Source: Sphingopyxis terrae subsp. terrae NBRC 15098
GTDB taxonomy: Bacteria; Pseudomonadota; Alphaproteobacteria; Sphingomonadales; Sphingomonadaceae
Length of the DNA stretch: 64,000 nt
Direction of reading: 5' to 3'
Assembly (NCBI RefSeq): GCF_001610975.1
Contig: NZ_CP013342.1
Coordinates: 62,001 to 126,000, forward strand
The translations under genes were made by a program, and so were the position numbers. Each line of letters starts with the position of its first letter. The first letter of the stretch is position 1. Below, piece after piece: positions 18,483-27,022 of this stretch. The notes beneath the pieces were generated by a model that saw nothing but the letters and a program-made list of their open reading frames with translations, was not told the origin of the DNA and ran no database searches.

Positions 18483-19213
18483 TGCGCCGGATATTTCTGA
18501 CATCGGTCGCGGCGCTTTGCATCACGCTCACCGCAAGCGGGTGCGGCGACAAGCAGGCCGCGGGCGGCACGGACGCAGGCACCGCGACTTCGGCTTCCAG
18601 CCAGCCGGTGACCGCTGCTGCCCAGCCCGCCCAACCTGCCGCCGCGCCGCCGGCAAAATGCGACAGCTACACCGACGACCTCACCGATCGCGACTGGGCG
18701 ATCATCTATTATGCGATGACCGGCCTTGCCCCACCGCGCGAAAAATGGGCGGACGAGGCATTATCCGGCCTCGACCGGGGACTCGGTGCCGAAGAAGCAT
18801 GGAAGCGCGCGAACGCGCAGGTCGATACGCAGTGGAATGCGATCAAGGACGTCCGCTGCGTCACCCTGCGCACCCGCGCCGATCCCAAAGACTATGACCC
18901 CGGCCTCGGCGGCATCCCGCTAGGTGCCTTCGCACCCGACGCCTTCTATCCCTTCCGCGACGGCGCGATGCAGATCGCGCTCAAGTTCCGCAACGCGGAC
19001 AAGGCACGCGTATGGAAAATGTCCGCCGACAAGGCTGCGGCGCTCAAGGCCGACAGCTGGCTCGGCAATCTCGGCCTCGTCATCCGGGCCCGCCTCGTCG
19101 CTTCGCGACCCAGCGGCAACGGCGGCACGATCGAGGCCGAGGTTGTCGGGTTCGATCTGGAGCCTTCCGAATATAGCCGGATCACTCGCGAAACCGTGAT
19201 GGTGCAGCCATGA
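18482..19213 (+). CDS. Putative lipoprotein
   Basis: This 243-residue protein carries a signal and lipobox ending ASGC near residue 21, followed by a Gln/Ala-rich linker and a domain of about 170 residues (CDSYTDDLTDRDWAIIYYAMTG). Its ATG overlaps the preceding stop by one base and its stop overlaps the next gene. It is not assigned to a named family. Context suggests an envelope complex with its neighbours. Confidence 0.75.
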   Translation: MRRIFLTSVAALCITLTASGCGDKQAAGGTDAGTATSASSQPVTAAAQPAQPAAAPPAKCDSYTDDLTDRDWAIIYYAMTGLAPPREKWADEALSGLDRGLGAEEAWKRANAQVDTQWNAIKDVRCVTLRTRADPKDYDPGLGGIPLGAFAPDAFYPFRDGAMQIALKFRNADKARVWKMSADKAAALKADSWLGNLGLVIRARLVASRPSGNGGTIEAEVVGFDLEPSEYSRITRETVMVQP

Positions 19214-19722
19214 GCCGCGGCCTTTGCATCGCCTTCGGCGCGCTGCTGCTTATGGTTGCGGAACCGGCATCGGCGCAGCAATCGGGCGTTGCGGCGACGC
19301 TCGAAAGCGGCGGCCGGACAAGCGGCTGCGTCGAATGGAGTCACCAGACGATCGCCAAGCCGGGGCACAAGAGCCCCGACCAGAAACTCGTCTACTTCCG
19401 GTTCGTCAACAAATGCGGACGCGAAGTCAGCGTCGTGCTGGTCAGCCAGACCGATGGCTATGCGGGGCGCGTCAGCGATCATGGGAGTATCACGCTGGCG
19501 CCGGGGCAGTCCTATGGCGACGCAAAGACCATCCGTAACTATCTGTTTTTAAATCCGCCGAGCGATAATTTCCTCAACTTCTGGGTGTTCCAGTCGGACG
19601 GCCGCTACGATGCCGCTCTCATGCCGAATATGAGCCCCTGCATCCCCGGGTTCCAGCCCGTGCGCAACAGCAAGCGCCAATATCCCGCCTGCCCTCCCCA
19701 TTTCCGCTATTCGCAGGGATGA
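19210..19722 (+). CDS. Small secreted periplasmic protein
   Basis: This 170-residue protein has a signal peptide (GLCIAFGALLLMVAEPASA). The mature chain has four or more cysteines and an immunoglobulin-like beta pattern (LVYFRFVNKCGREVSVVLVSQ, given as a pattern). Such small beta proteins bind partners in the periplasm, but I see no catalytic motif. It overlaps both neighbours by four bases. Confidence 0.7.
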   Translation: MSRGLCIAFGALLLMVAEPASAQQSGVAATLESGGRTSGCVEWSHQTIAKPGHKSPDQKLVYFRFVNKCGREVSVVLVSQTDGYAGRVSDHGSITLAPGQSYGDAKTIRNYLFLNPPSDNFLNFWVFQSDGRYDAALMPNMSPCIPGFQPVRNSKRQYPACPPHFRYSQG

Positions 19723-20486
19723 CCCTTATGCGCCATCTTGCCGTCCTGACCCTCACCAGCCTTTGCGCCGTGCTGACCGCGGCCGCGCCCGCGGCCGCGC
19801 AAACTGCATCGCCCGCCGCGACGCAGCGCGCCGACATCGAAACGCTGCAGCGCCTGTATAATGAACGCTTTGTCGCGACACCCTTTGCGGGATTATATCA
19901 GATCGATCGCCCCATCCCCTATTCGCCGCGTGAAACCGCGCCGATACTGGTGACGCGCGATGGCGAATACAGCTTCAACAACGGCAAGCTCGGCGCCCAG
20001 CACGGCGACACGGGGGCGCCGCTTTCGGGGTCCGAATGGGGCGCGCTGGTGCTGCGCTGGCGCGACCAGATCCGCTATTCGGATCTGATCCAGCAGGGCG
20101 GAAACGGCCCGCTCCGCATGCTGCTTCTGTCCGCCTATGACTGTCCCTTTTCGAAGAAGCTGGAGGCCGCCCTTGCCGCCGCCGGGACGCGCTATGCCAT
20201 CATACCCAGCACGATCGGAACCGCGAGCAAGCCCTTCCTGCCCGACATCTGGTGCAGTCCCGATCGCGCCGCGACCTGGCGGCGCGCCATCGGCACCGGC
20301 GCCCTCCCGCCGCGGGCCTCGCGAAGCTGTCGCTACGACCGTCGCTATTTCGAGACGTTGAGCGGCATGTTCGGGGGATCCAAGCCGACGGCGCTGTTCG
20401 CCGACGGCACGATCGTCGCGTCGCCCAGCCCCGCCTTCGTGAAGCAAAAGCTGGCAACACTGTCCCGCCAAGGCATCGCCTTTTAG
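19719..20486 (+). CDS. Periplasmic thioredoxin-fold protein, DsbC/DsbG-like
   Basis: This 255-residue exported protein has a C-terminal thioredoxin-like domain. LRMLLLSAYDCPFSKKLE matches the first beta strand and the active-site helix, with CPFS in place of CxxC; GSKPTALFADGTIV matches the cis-Pro region of DsbC-type proteins. Only the first active-site cysteine is present, so it may be a mono-thiol isomerase or a non-enzymatic relative. It ends the envelope operon, directly before the convergent autotransporter gene, and could serve the cysteine-rich proteins encoded upstream. Confidence 0.7.
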   Translation: MTLMRHLAVLTLTSLCAVLTAAAPAAAQTASPAATQRADIETLQRLYNERFVATPFAGLYQIDRPIPYSPRETAPILVTRDGEYSFNNGKLGAQHGDTGAPLSGSEWGALVLRWRDQIRYSDLIQQGGNGPLRMLLLSAYDCPFSKKLEAALAAAGTRYAIIPSTIGTASKPFLPDIWCSPDRAATWRRAIGTGALPPRASRSCRYDRRYFETLSGMFGGSKPTALFADGTIVASPSPAFVKQKLATLSRQGIAF

Positions 20487-20554
20487 GACCGGGACCCAGC
20501 GAAGAGACGGCAGGAGGGTGCGCGCTTCCAGCCGCCCCTCCTGCCGATACCAGG

Positions 20555-22276
20555 CTAGAATTCGCCGGCGATGCCGACGCGCGCCGCCGTATTCCGGCTC
20601 CCCGCATAGGAAACGCCTGCCGTGAAGGCGAAGGGGTTGTCAGTGCCGAACCGGTGCGCGATCGATGCGCCCACCGCCTGCTCACCGCGGAAGGTGGCGA
20701 GGTTGAAGGTGTAGCTTGTCTTGCCCGGTTCCGACGGCATCGGTGCGGGGACGAGCGCGACCGCGGCCGCAGTTCCGCGCTGTGCATCGCGGCGGTCGCG
20801 ATCGGTGATCGCATAGAGGTCGCTGATCTGTGCGCTGTGCGTCGCGGCAAGCGACTGGAGCGCCGGAAGCGCTGATCCGGCCATGCTTTCCAGCGACATC
20901 AGACGATTGTCCTGCACGCTGTTTACCGTCTGAATCGCCGCAATCTGGCTGTCCTGCGCCATATTCTGCGACACGGAGGCATCGGCGGTGGTCTGCGCCG
21001 CCGCAGCGGCGGTCGCGACCGTCTGGACCTGACCGACGTTCGCCGCATCGGTCGCCGCGGTGCCCGCCGCGACGTTCACGATACGCCGCTGAAAGCCCGC
21101 CGAGCCGACCGAGACGGTATTCGCTTCATCGGCAACCGAACTGGAGCCGATCGCAACCGAGTCTGCACCCGACGCTTTCGCGTTCACGCCCAGCGCGGTC
21201 GCCCCGAGGGCCGTGGTCTGACTGTTCACGCCCAAGGCGACCGAATAGCCGCCATTGGCGAAAGCCCCGGACCCCGTCGCCGTGTCGCCCTCCTTGATCG
21301 CGCGCGCGCCATAGCCGGTGGCAGTCGAGAAATCGCCCCCGGCAGCGGCGCCCTGGCCGAAAGCGGCGCTTGCAAGGCCGCTGGCAAGGCTGTCGCGACC
21401 GACAGCGGTCGCGTTTTGCCCGCCTGCCGCGGCGTTGGCGCCGATCGCCACCGATGCCGGCGACGCGATCGTGTCACGACCAATGGCGATGCTGCCATCG
21501 GCCAGCGCATTCGCATTGTTGCCGATAGCGATGGCCGACAAGCCAAAGGCGTTGGAGGCGTTGCCCAAGGCGACAGCGCCGTCGCCGATCGCCTGATTGT
21601 CAGCGCCGATCGCCACGGCGCCGGTCCCGGTCGCGACATTCGGATCGCCGATCGCAACGGCGCCGTTGCCGGTTGCAGTCTGTCCCTGTCCCAGCGCGAC
21701 GGCGCCATTGCCGCTTGCGCTGCTGCCGTCGCTTTGCAGGCTGCTATCGCCGCTGGTGCCGCTGCGCACCGCCGAATTGGCGATCGCGGTCAGCGCCGCG
21801 GCACCCATGGCGGTATTCAATTGCCCCACATTGACGGCGTCGGACACCAGCGTCCCTGGCGCGACATTGGTGATCTGGCGCTGCAGGCCGGCGTTGCCGA
21901 CCGATACGGTCGCGCCGCGGTCAGCGACCGATCCCCAGCCCAGCGCAACCGACTGGTCCGCGGTCGCGCTGCTGCCCGTGCCGATGGCGGTCGAGCGCGT
22001 TTCTTCGGCAGCGGCGATAAAGCCGACCGCCATGGCTTCGTTGGCCGTCGCCTTGGCCCCGCTTCCATAGGCGGTGGTTCCCGGCGCCGAAGCTTCGGCG
22101 CCAAGCCCGCACTCGAGCGTATTTTCGGGGTCGTCAGGCGTGCCGAGAATGCCATCGGCCCCAGCGTTCTGAACGCACGGGACCGTCGCCTGTGCGTAGG
22201 CGTTCGGCGTGGCGCCGACGGCAGCAAGGATCGCAAGGGGCGCGGTCGCGCCAATGAGGGTGGTCATCCGTTTCAT
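20555..22276 (-). CDS. YadA-like trimeric autotransporter adhesin
   Basis: This 573-residue protein has a signal peptide, a short cysteine-containing head, and about twenty head repeats of the GAxAxGxxSxAxG type that build a trimeric left-handed beta roll. A neck motif (NVAAGTAATDAANVGQ) occurs twice in variant form, followed by a coiled-coil stalk and a YadA membrane-anchor domain ending in Phe. Such proteins insert in the outer membrane as trimers and mediate adhesion or autoaggregation. It converges on the thioredoxin-fold gene with a 68-bp gap. Confidence 0.93.
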   Translation of the reverse strand: MKRMTTLIGATAPLAILAAVGATPNAYAQATVPCVQNAGADGILGTPDDPENTLECGLGAEASAPGTTAYGSGAKATANEAMAVGFIAAAEETRSTAIGTGSSATADQSVALGWGSVADRGATVSVGNAGLQRQITNVAPGTLVSDAVNVGQLNTAMGAAALTAIANSAVRSGTSGDSSLQSDGSSASGNGAVALGQGQTATGNGAVAIGDPNVATGTGAVAIGADNQAIGDGAVALGNASNAFGLSAIAIGNNANALADGSIAIGRDTIASPASVAIGANAAAGGQNATAVGRDSLASGLASAAFGQGAAAGGDFSTATGYGARAIKEGDTATGSGAFANGGYSVALGVNSQTTALGATALGVNAKASGADSVAIGSSSVADEANTVSVGSAGFQRRIVNVAAGTAATDAANVGQVQTVATAAAAAQTTADASVSQNMAQDSQIAAIQTVNSVQDNRLMSLESMAGSALPALQSLAATHSAQISDLYAITDRDRRDAQRGTAAAVALVPAPMPSEPGKTSYTFNLATFRGEQAVGASIAHRFGTDNPFAFTAGVSYAGSRNTAARVGIAGEF

Positions 22277-22512
22277 ATCGATCTTTCCTTATGGATCGGC
22301 GCAATACCGATCGGTTTCCGGGCGACCCCTCGCGACGACCTTTGGTGGCGCCTTGTTTGCGGTCACCTCGTCGACGCCGCTGAACGCGGCGCCGCGGGTG
22401 CAGCATTTGGAAAGACGGGAATGGTCACCCGATCCGGACAGGCGTCGCCTCCGAAAAAGAGGAAATTATCTCGCCGACCGCAAATAAATCAGGCATCTAG
22501 GGTGCGTGTTAC

Positions 22513-23079
22513 ATGGCGCGTCATGCGGGGAGATGGGCGATCAACGAGGAACCGGGTCGTGCGGGCAGCATCGACGGCGACGCCGACGCGCTCATCGCCA
22601 CGCTGTATGACGAGCTCAAGATCATCGCGCGCCGCGAACATTATCGCGCGGGCGGCGGACAGACGCTTCAGACGACGGCGCTGGTTTCGGAAGCCTATCT
22701 CAAACTCAGCAAGCGCAACAATTGGGAGAGCGAACGGCATTTTCTCGGCTGCGCCGCAACCGCCATCCGCCATATACTGATCGACGCCGCCCGCGCCCGC
22801 ATGACGGCGAAGCGTGGCGCTCCCGACTATGCCTTTACCGAAAGCCTCGATTCGCTCGCCGCGGCGGCGCCCGAGGACGATGATGTCGTGCGGCTGGGTG
22901 AGGCGTTGCAACGGCTCGCGCGCCTCGACCCCAATCTTGCGCAGCTGATCGACTGCCGCTTCTTCGCCGGGATGACCGAGGAGGAGACCGCAAAGGTCCT
23001 GGGCGTCAGCGACCGGACGGTACGCCGCTGGTGGCTCCAGGCGCGCGCCTGGGTGCACAAGGAAATGGACGCGGGCTAG
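22513..23079 (+). CDS. ECF RNA polymerase sigma factor, kinase-linked type
   Basis: This 188-residue sigma factor has region 2 (TLYDELKIIARREHYRAG) and region 4 (AKVLGVSDRTVRRWWLQARAW). It resembles the group in which no anti-sigma factor is encoded and a Ser/Thr kinase sits next door (the ECF43/TIGR02999-like type); in Vibrio such a factor is activated by phosphorylation. Here its stop codon overlaps the stop of the convergent kinase gene by four bases. The first ATG has no strong ribosome site, so the start is less certain. Confidence 0.88.
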   Translation: MARHAGRWAINEEPGRAGSIDGDADALIATLYDELKIIARREHYRAGGGQTLQTTALVSEAYLKLSKRNNWESERHFLGCAATAIRHILIDAARARMTAKRGAPDYAFTESLDSLAAAAPEDDDVVRLGEALQRLARLDPNLAQLIDCRFFAGMTEEETAKVLGVSDRTVRRWWLQARAWVHKEMDAG

Positions 23080-25508
23080 CTGGTCAAGCGCCGGCGCAAT
23101 GCCGCAAAGGATTTGAGATAGGATTCGCCCGGCGCGCCGAGCGTCTTGAATATCTGCTCCGACCGGTCGGCCTCGCGCCGCGCCTCGGCTATCCGCCCCT
23201 GTTTCAGACGGATGATCGCCCACGTCCGCGCCGCAATGCCCTGCGGCAGGCCGACCGGTCCCATCGCGTCGATCCGCAGCGCAGCTTCGGCAAGCAGCGC
23301 TTCGGCCCGTCCGGTGTCGTCCGCCTCGGCCAACGCTTCGGCAAGGCCCAGCGTGATGACGAGCGTCGGCACCGCGTCGGGGCCGAGATTGTCGATCGCC
23401 ATCGGCCGCGCTTCGCCAAGGACGTCGCGCGCCGCGGCGAATTTGCCCAGCGCCAGTTCGGCGCGCCCAAGTTGCAACAGATCGACCGCCAACGCCGCCG
23501 ATTTGCCGAACACCGCGCGGCGCCGGTCGGCAACGCTGCGAAACAGGCGTTCGGCCTCGGCGAGCCGGTCGAGCTTCATCAGCCGCACGCCTTTCAACTG
23601 CTCGATCGCCAGGCCCTGCGCGCTGCCCTGTTGCCCCGTCCGCGCGAGCGCCGCGTCGGCGGCGGCAAAGACCGCGGGCATCGCATCGAGCCGGTTCGCC
23701 TCGACCATATAGACGAGCAGGTTATTGTAGCGGGTCAGCAGTTCGCGATGATCCTCGGCATAGACGCGGTCGGCGTCGGGCAGGCTCGATTGCAGCAGCC
23801 GGATGGCGGTGTCGTAATCGCCCTTGCGCCGGGCGAGCTGCGCCCGGCCGCTCATGCTTTCCAGCCGTTCCTTGCGGAAACGCGCCGGGTCGGCAGCAAA
23901 GACGGCGTCGGCCGAATCGAGCAGCGGCGCCATGTCGTCGGTCCGCCCCATTGCGGCGGCGGTCGAGGCGAGGCGAAGCTTGATTTCTGCGGTCGCCACC
24001 GGATCGCCTGCGCCGATCCCGCGCGCAAGCGCCTGGCTGAGCAGCGCGTCGGCGCCCGCCGCGTCTTCCAGATTGACGTACAGATCGGCGAGCGTCGTAA
24101 TCAGCGTTGCCGATTTGGCGCTCCTGTCGACCGACGCGACAAGCTGCGCCGCCGTCTGATCGAGCATCTGTTTGACTGTGGCCTCTTCACCCACCGCGCT
24201 GCTGGCAGTGTCGCGAAACATGACGGTCAGCATGCGGTTGATCGATTCCGATCGCCGCGCTTCGGCCAATGCGACATCGCGCTCGATCGCCGTCTGGCGC
24301 GCCTGCCACGCCGCCGCACCGCCGCCCGCCACGATAGCGAGGAGCGCGGCGGCTGCCGCTGTTGTCGCGACGCGGTGTCGGCGCAAGTAGCGCCCGATCG
24401 TATAACCCGCCGAACCCGAGCGCGCCGTAACGGGGCGCAGGGCCATATGGCTGCGGACATCGTCGACCAGATCGCCGACGCCGCGATAACGATCCTGCGG
24501 CGCGCGGCGCATCGCCTTGAGCACGATCGCGTCGAGATCCCCCACGACCTCGCGCCGCCCGAAGGGAAAGCCAGGTGGCACTAGCGCACTCGGCAAGGGC
24601 GGATCGTCGTTCAGAATACGCCGGATCACCGACGGCAGCGCCGATCCCGGCTCGCGCCACGGGCTGCGACCGGTGAGCAGTTCGAACAACAAGACACCCA
24701 GCGCGTAGACGTCGGTCGCGACAGTGGGCGCGGCATTGCCGAGCTGTTCGGGCGCGGCATAATCGGGGGTCATCAGCGCGACCGTGGTTAGTGCCTCGCC
24801 CTCGCCTTCGATCTCCACAAGGCGCGCAATTCCGAAATCGAGCAGCCGCGCGCGGCCGTCGCCGTCGACCAATATGTTCGACGGCTTGAGGTCGCGGTGG
24901 ACGATCAGGTGGCCGTGCGCATAGGCCACCGCTTCGCAGACATCGCAAAACAGCCGCAATCGCGTCGCAAGATTGGCGCCATGGGTCCGGCACCACGCGT
25001 CGATCGGCTCGCCGGTCACATATTCCATCGCCATATAAGGCCGCCCGTCGGGGGTGACCCCGCCGTCGATCAGCCGGGCAATCCCCGGATGCTCGAGCCC
25101 GGCAAGCAGGCGGCGCTCGCGATCGAACAACTCGCTGTGCGCGGCCGCTTCGGGGCGCAGCAGCTTGATCGCCACCTGTTGGTCGAACATCCTGTCGCTG
25201 CGGTGCGCGGCGTAGACCTCGCCCATCCCGCCGCGCCCGATCAGGTGGTCGATGGTGAAACCGCCGATGATGGCGCCTTCGGCAAGCGAGCTGTACGCGC
25301 GGCGCGGGGCGGTTTCGAACGACGACGGCGCCGCACCGTCCAATATCCCCGAATGGCGCGAGGCGGCGAGCAACGACCGTAGCTGACCGGCGATGAAGTC
25401 ATCCTCCGCCGCCAGCCGACCGTCCTGGGCCGCCGGGTCGAGATCGATCAGTTCGGCGAACAGGGACTGGATATGGCTCCATTCGGACCGGCTCGGCTGC
25501 CGCACCAT
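23076..25508 (-). CDS. TPR-containing Ser/Thr protein kinase, partner of the ECF sigma factor
   Basis: From the ATG at 25508, preceded by gggagggg at good spacing, the product is 810 residues. The kinase domain (about 80-340) is complete: GRGGMGEV loop, VAIKLL lysine, HRDLKPSNIL catalytic loop, DFGIAR, and a substrate-docking APEQLG. A single transmembrane helix lies near residue 395, followed by an extracytoplasmic TPR region. It probably senses an envelope signal and phosphorylates the sigma factor encoded by the convergent gene; that pairing is inference from order and family. Confidence 0.93.
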   Translation of the reverse strand: MVRQPSRSEWSHIQSLFAELIDLDPAAQDGRLAAEDDFIAGQLRSLLAASRHSGILDGAAPSSFETAPRRAYSSLAEGAIIGGFTIDHLIGRGGMGEVYAAHRSDRMFDQQVAIKLLRPEAAAHSELFDRERRLLAGLEHPGIARLIDGGVTPDGRPYMAMEYVTGEPIDAWCRTHGANLATRLRLFCDVCEAVAYAHGHLIVHRDLKPSNILVDGDGRARLLDFGIARLVEIEGEGEALTTVALMTPDYAAPEQLGNAAPTVATDVYALGVLLFELLTGRSPWREPGSALPSVIRRILNDDPPLPSALVPPGFPFGRREVVGDLDAIVLKAMRRAPQDRYRGVGDLVDDVRSHMALRPVTARSGSAGYTIGRYLRRHRVATTAAAAALLAIVAGGGAAAWQARQTAIERDVALAEARRSESINRMLTVMFRDTASSAVGEEATVKQMLDQTAAQLVASVDRSAKSATLITTLADLYVNLEDAAGADALLSQALARGIGAGDPVATAEIKLRLASTAAAMGRTDDMAPLLDSADAVFAADPARFRKERLESMSGRAQLARRKGDYDTAIRLLQSSLPDADRVYAEDHRELLTRYNNLLVYMVEANRLDAMPAVFAAADAALARTGQQGSAQGLAIEQLKGVRLMKLDRLAEAERLFRSVADRRRAVFGKSAALAVDLLQLGRAELALGKFAAARDVLGEARPMAIDNLGPDAVPTLVITLGLAEALAEADDTGRAEALLAEAALRIDAMGPVGLPQGIAARTWAIIRLKQGRIAEARREADRSEQIFKTLGAPGESYLKSFAALRRRLTS

Positions 25509-25571
25509 ATCGCCCCTCCCCTGGCGCATCATCGCACCTCGGTGCGAACCAGCACCGCTGCGCGCCGGCAG

Positions 25572-26138
25572 TCAAGCACCAAGTTTATGCGCGAGCGCGA
25601 CGGCCTGCTCCTTCGACGCATCGCTGGCCGGCACCGTGATGATCGCGAATTTATCCTCGCCGACGAAGACATTGAGCGATTTGGTCATCGCGGCCCAAAA
25701 GGCCGCCTTGCCAAGCCCGCCGACCGTCTCGACATGACCGCCGAACCCCTTGAGCGTCTGCTCCAGGCCATTGCGGGTCAGGTTGATCGAACCTTCGCTA
25801 TTGTCGCCGATCGGCGACCAGCGGAGCATCAAGGCGGCCGAACCGCCATCGGCAAGCTGATAGCTGCACTCGGAGGTGACCGCGGTCGCGCCATCGCTTT
25901 GGCTGACATTGCCCAGCCGGGTTTCGGTGACCGCCTGTCCGAGGATCGCCGCCATCGCCGCCTTGTCGACTACGGCGCAGGCGTCGGCGGCATTCCAGTC
26001 GGGCGGCGGCGCCGTCCCGCTCTTCGCCGCAGCCGACGAAGCCGTACCCGCGCCATCGCCCTTGTCCGCCGCTTCGCCCCCACATCCTGCAAGCGTCAGC
26101 GACGCCGCGACGGCAGCCAGCATGATCGATCTGCTCAT
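25572..26138 (-). CDS. Putative lipoprotein
   Basis: This 188-residue protein has a lipoprotein signal and lipobox LAGC (Cys near residue 19), then an Ala/Gly-rich linker and a domain with two cysteines (ACAVVD, SECSYQL) that resembles the DUF3558 style of lipoproteins. It lies upstream of the kinase gene on the same strand with a 63-bp gap. No enzymatic residues are evident. Confidence 0.7.
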   Translation of the reverse strand: MSRSIMLAAVAASLTLAGCGGEAADKGDGAGTASSAAAKSGTAPPPDWNAADACAVVDKAAMAAILGQAVTETRLGNVSQSDGATAVTSECSYQLADGGSAALMLRWSPIGDNSEGSINLTRNGLEQTLKGFGGHVETVGGLGKAAFWAAMTKSLNVFVGEDKFAIITVPASDASKEQAVALAHKLGA

Positions 26139-26167
26139 CCCCTAAATCCTTTCATTCGCAAATGATG

Positions 26168-27022
26168 TCAGCGGCACGCGCCGGGCCGGTTCGCCCGCCG
26201 GTCCGCGCTCATATAGGTTGCATAGCCAAGGCGGTCGGACTCGGTGAGACCGCGCGCAAAGCCAATCAGCTTGCCGCCGTCGGGGGTCAGCCCGAAATAG
26301 CCGCGCATCCGCCGCAGCGCCCCGTCGGGGCCCGTCTCCACCATGTCGAGCGTCAACACCCGGCCGTCGATGTGGCCGGTAACGCGCCCCGCCTGATATT
26401 CGTAACAGCCGGTTACCGTATTGCCGCTCTGCGTCAGGTTGAGCGTCCCCCAGCCGCTCCATCCTTCATAGCGTCCGGTGACATCCGGCAAGGTCGCCGT
26501 TGCGGTGAGCGGACGGCCATAGCCGTGAAAGCCGGTGAAGCCGGCATAATCATCGCCATAATTGCTCGCGATCGTCAGCCGCACCCAGCGGCCGACGGGG
26601 CGATGTTCGGGGTCGAAGCCGAAGCTCTGACCATCCTTCTTCATCTTCAGATCAGCGGCCAGGATCGGCACGAAGCCGCTGCGCGCCGATGTGTCGGACA
26701 GTTCGACGCGGATCGCCCGAGGCGACTTTTCGTCGCGATTGAGAAAGGCGGTGTCAAAGGCGATGCGCGACAGTTCGGTTCGCTCCGCCAGTTCGAGCAC
26801 GAACACGGCGGGCCGCCCCGCTTCGCCCGTCCAGTCGGTCGTAGCCGATCCGTCGATCAGGTTGAGCGGGCTGCTGTCCATCGCCGTAAATTCGGCGTCG
26901 TCCGGAACCTGCACCAGCCGCGCGCCTTGCGAAAAGGCGAACAGGTCACTCGCTGGACCCGTTTGGGCGGCAACGGGCGCGGCGAGCGCAAGCGCGAAAA
27001 TCATTGCTCCAAGATATCTCAT
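26168..27022 (-). CDS. Secreted protein with discoidin-like (F5/8 type C) fold
   Basis: This 284-residue protein has a signal peptide ending AAPVAAQ. Residues about 45-170 resemble a galactose-binding/discoidin domain (LNLIDGSATTDWTG, LSRIAFDTAF, GRWVRLTIASNYG), which in this superfamily binds carbohydrate or lipid surfaces. A C-terminal beta module follows. The start overlaps the stop of the upstream gene by four bases, so they are expressed together. Confidence 0.75.
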   Translation of the reverse strand: MRYLGAMIFALALAAPVAAQTGPASDLFAFSQGARLVQVPDDAEFTAMDSSPLNLIDGSATTDWTGEAGRPAVFVLELAERTELSRIAFDTAFLNRDEKSPRAIRVELSDTSARSGFVPILAADLKMKKDGQSFGFDPEHRPVGRWVRLTIASNYGDDYAGFTGFHGYGRPLTATATLPDVTGRYEGWSGWGTLNLTQSGNTVTGCYEYQAGRVTGHIDGRVLTLDMVETGPDGALRRMRGYFGLTPDGGKLIGFARGLTESDRLGYATYMSADRRANRPGACR

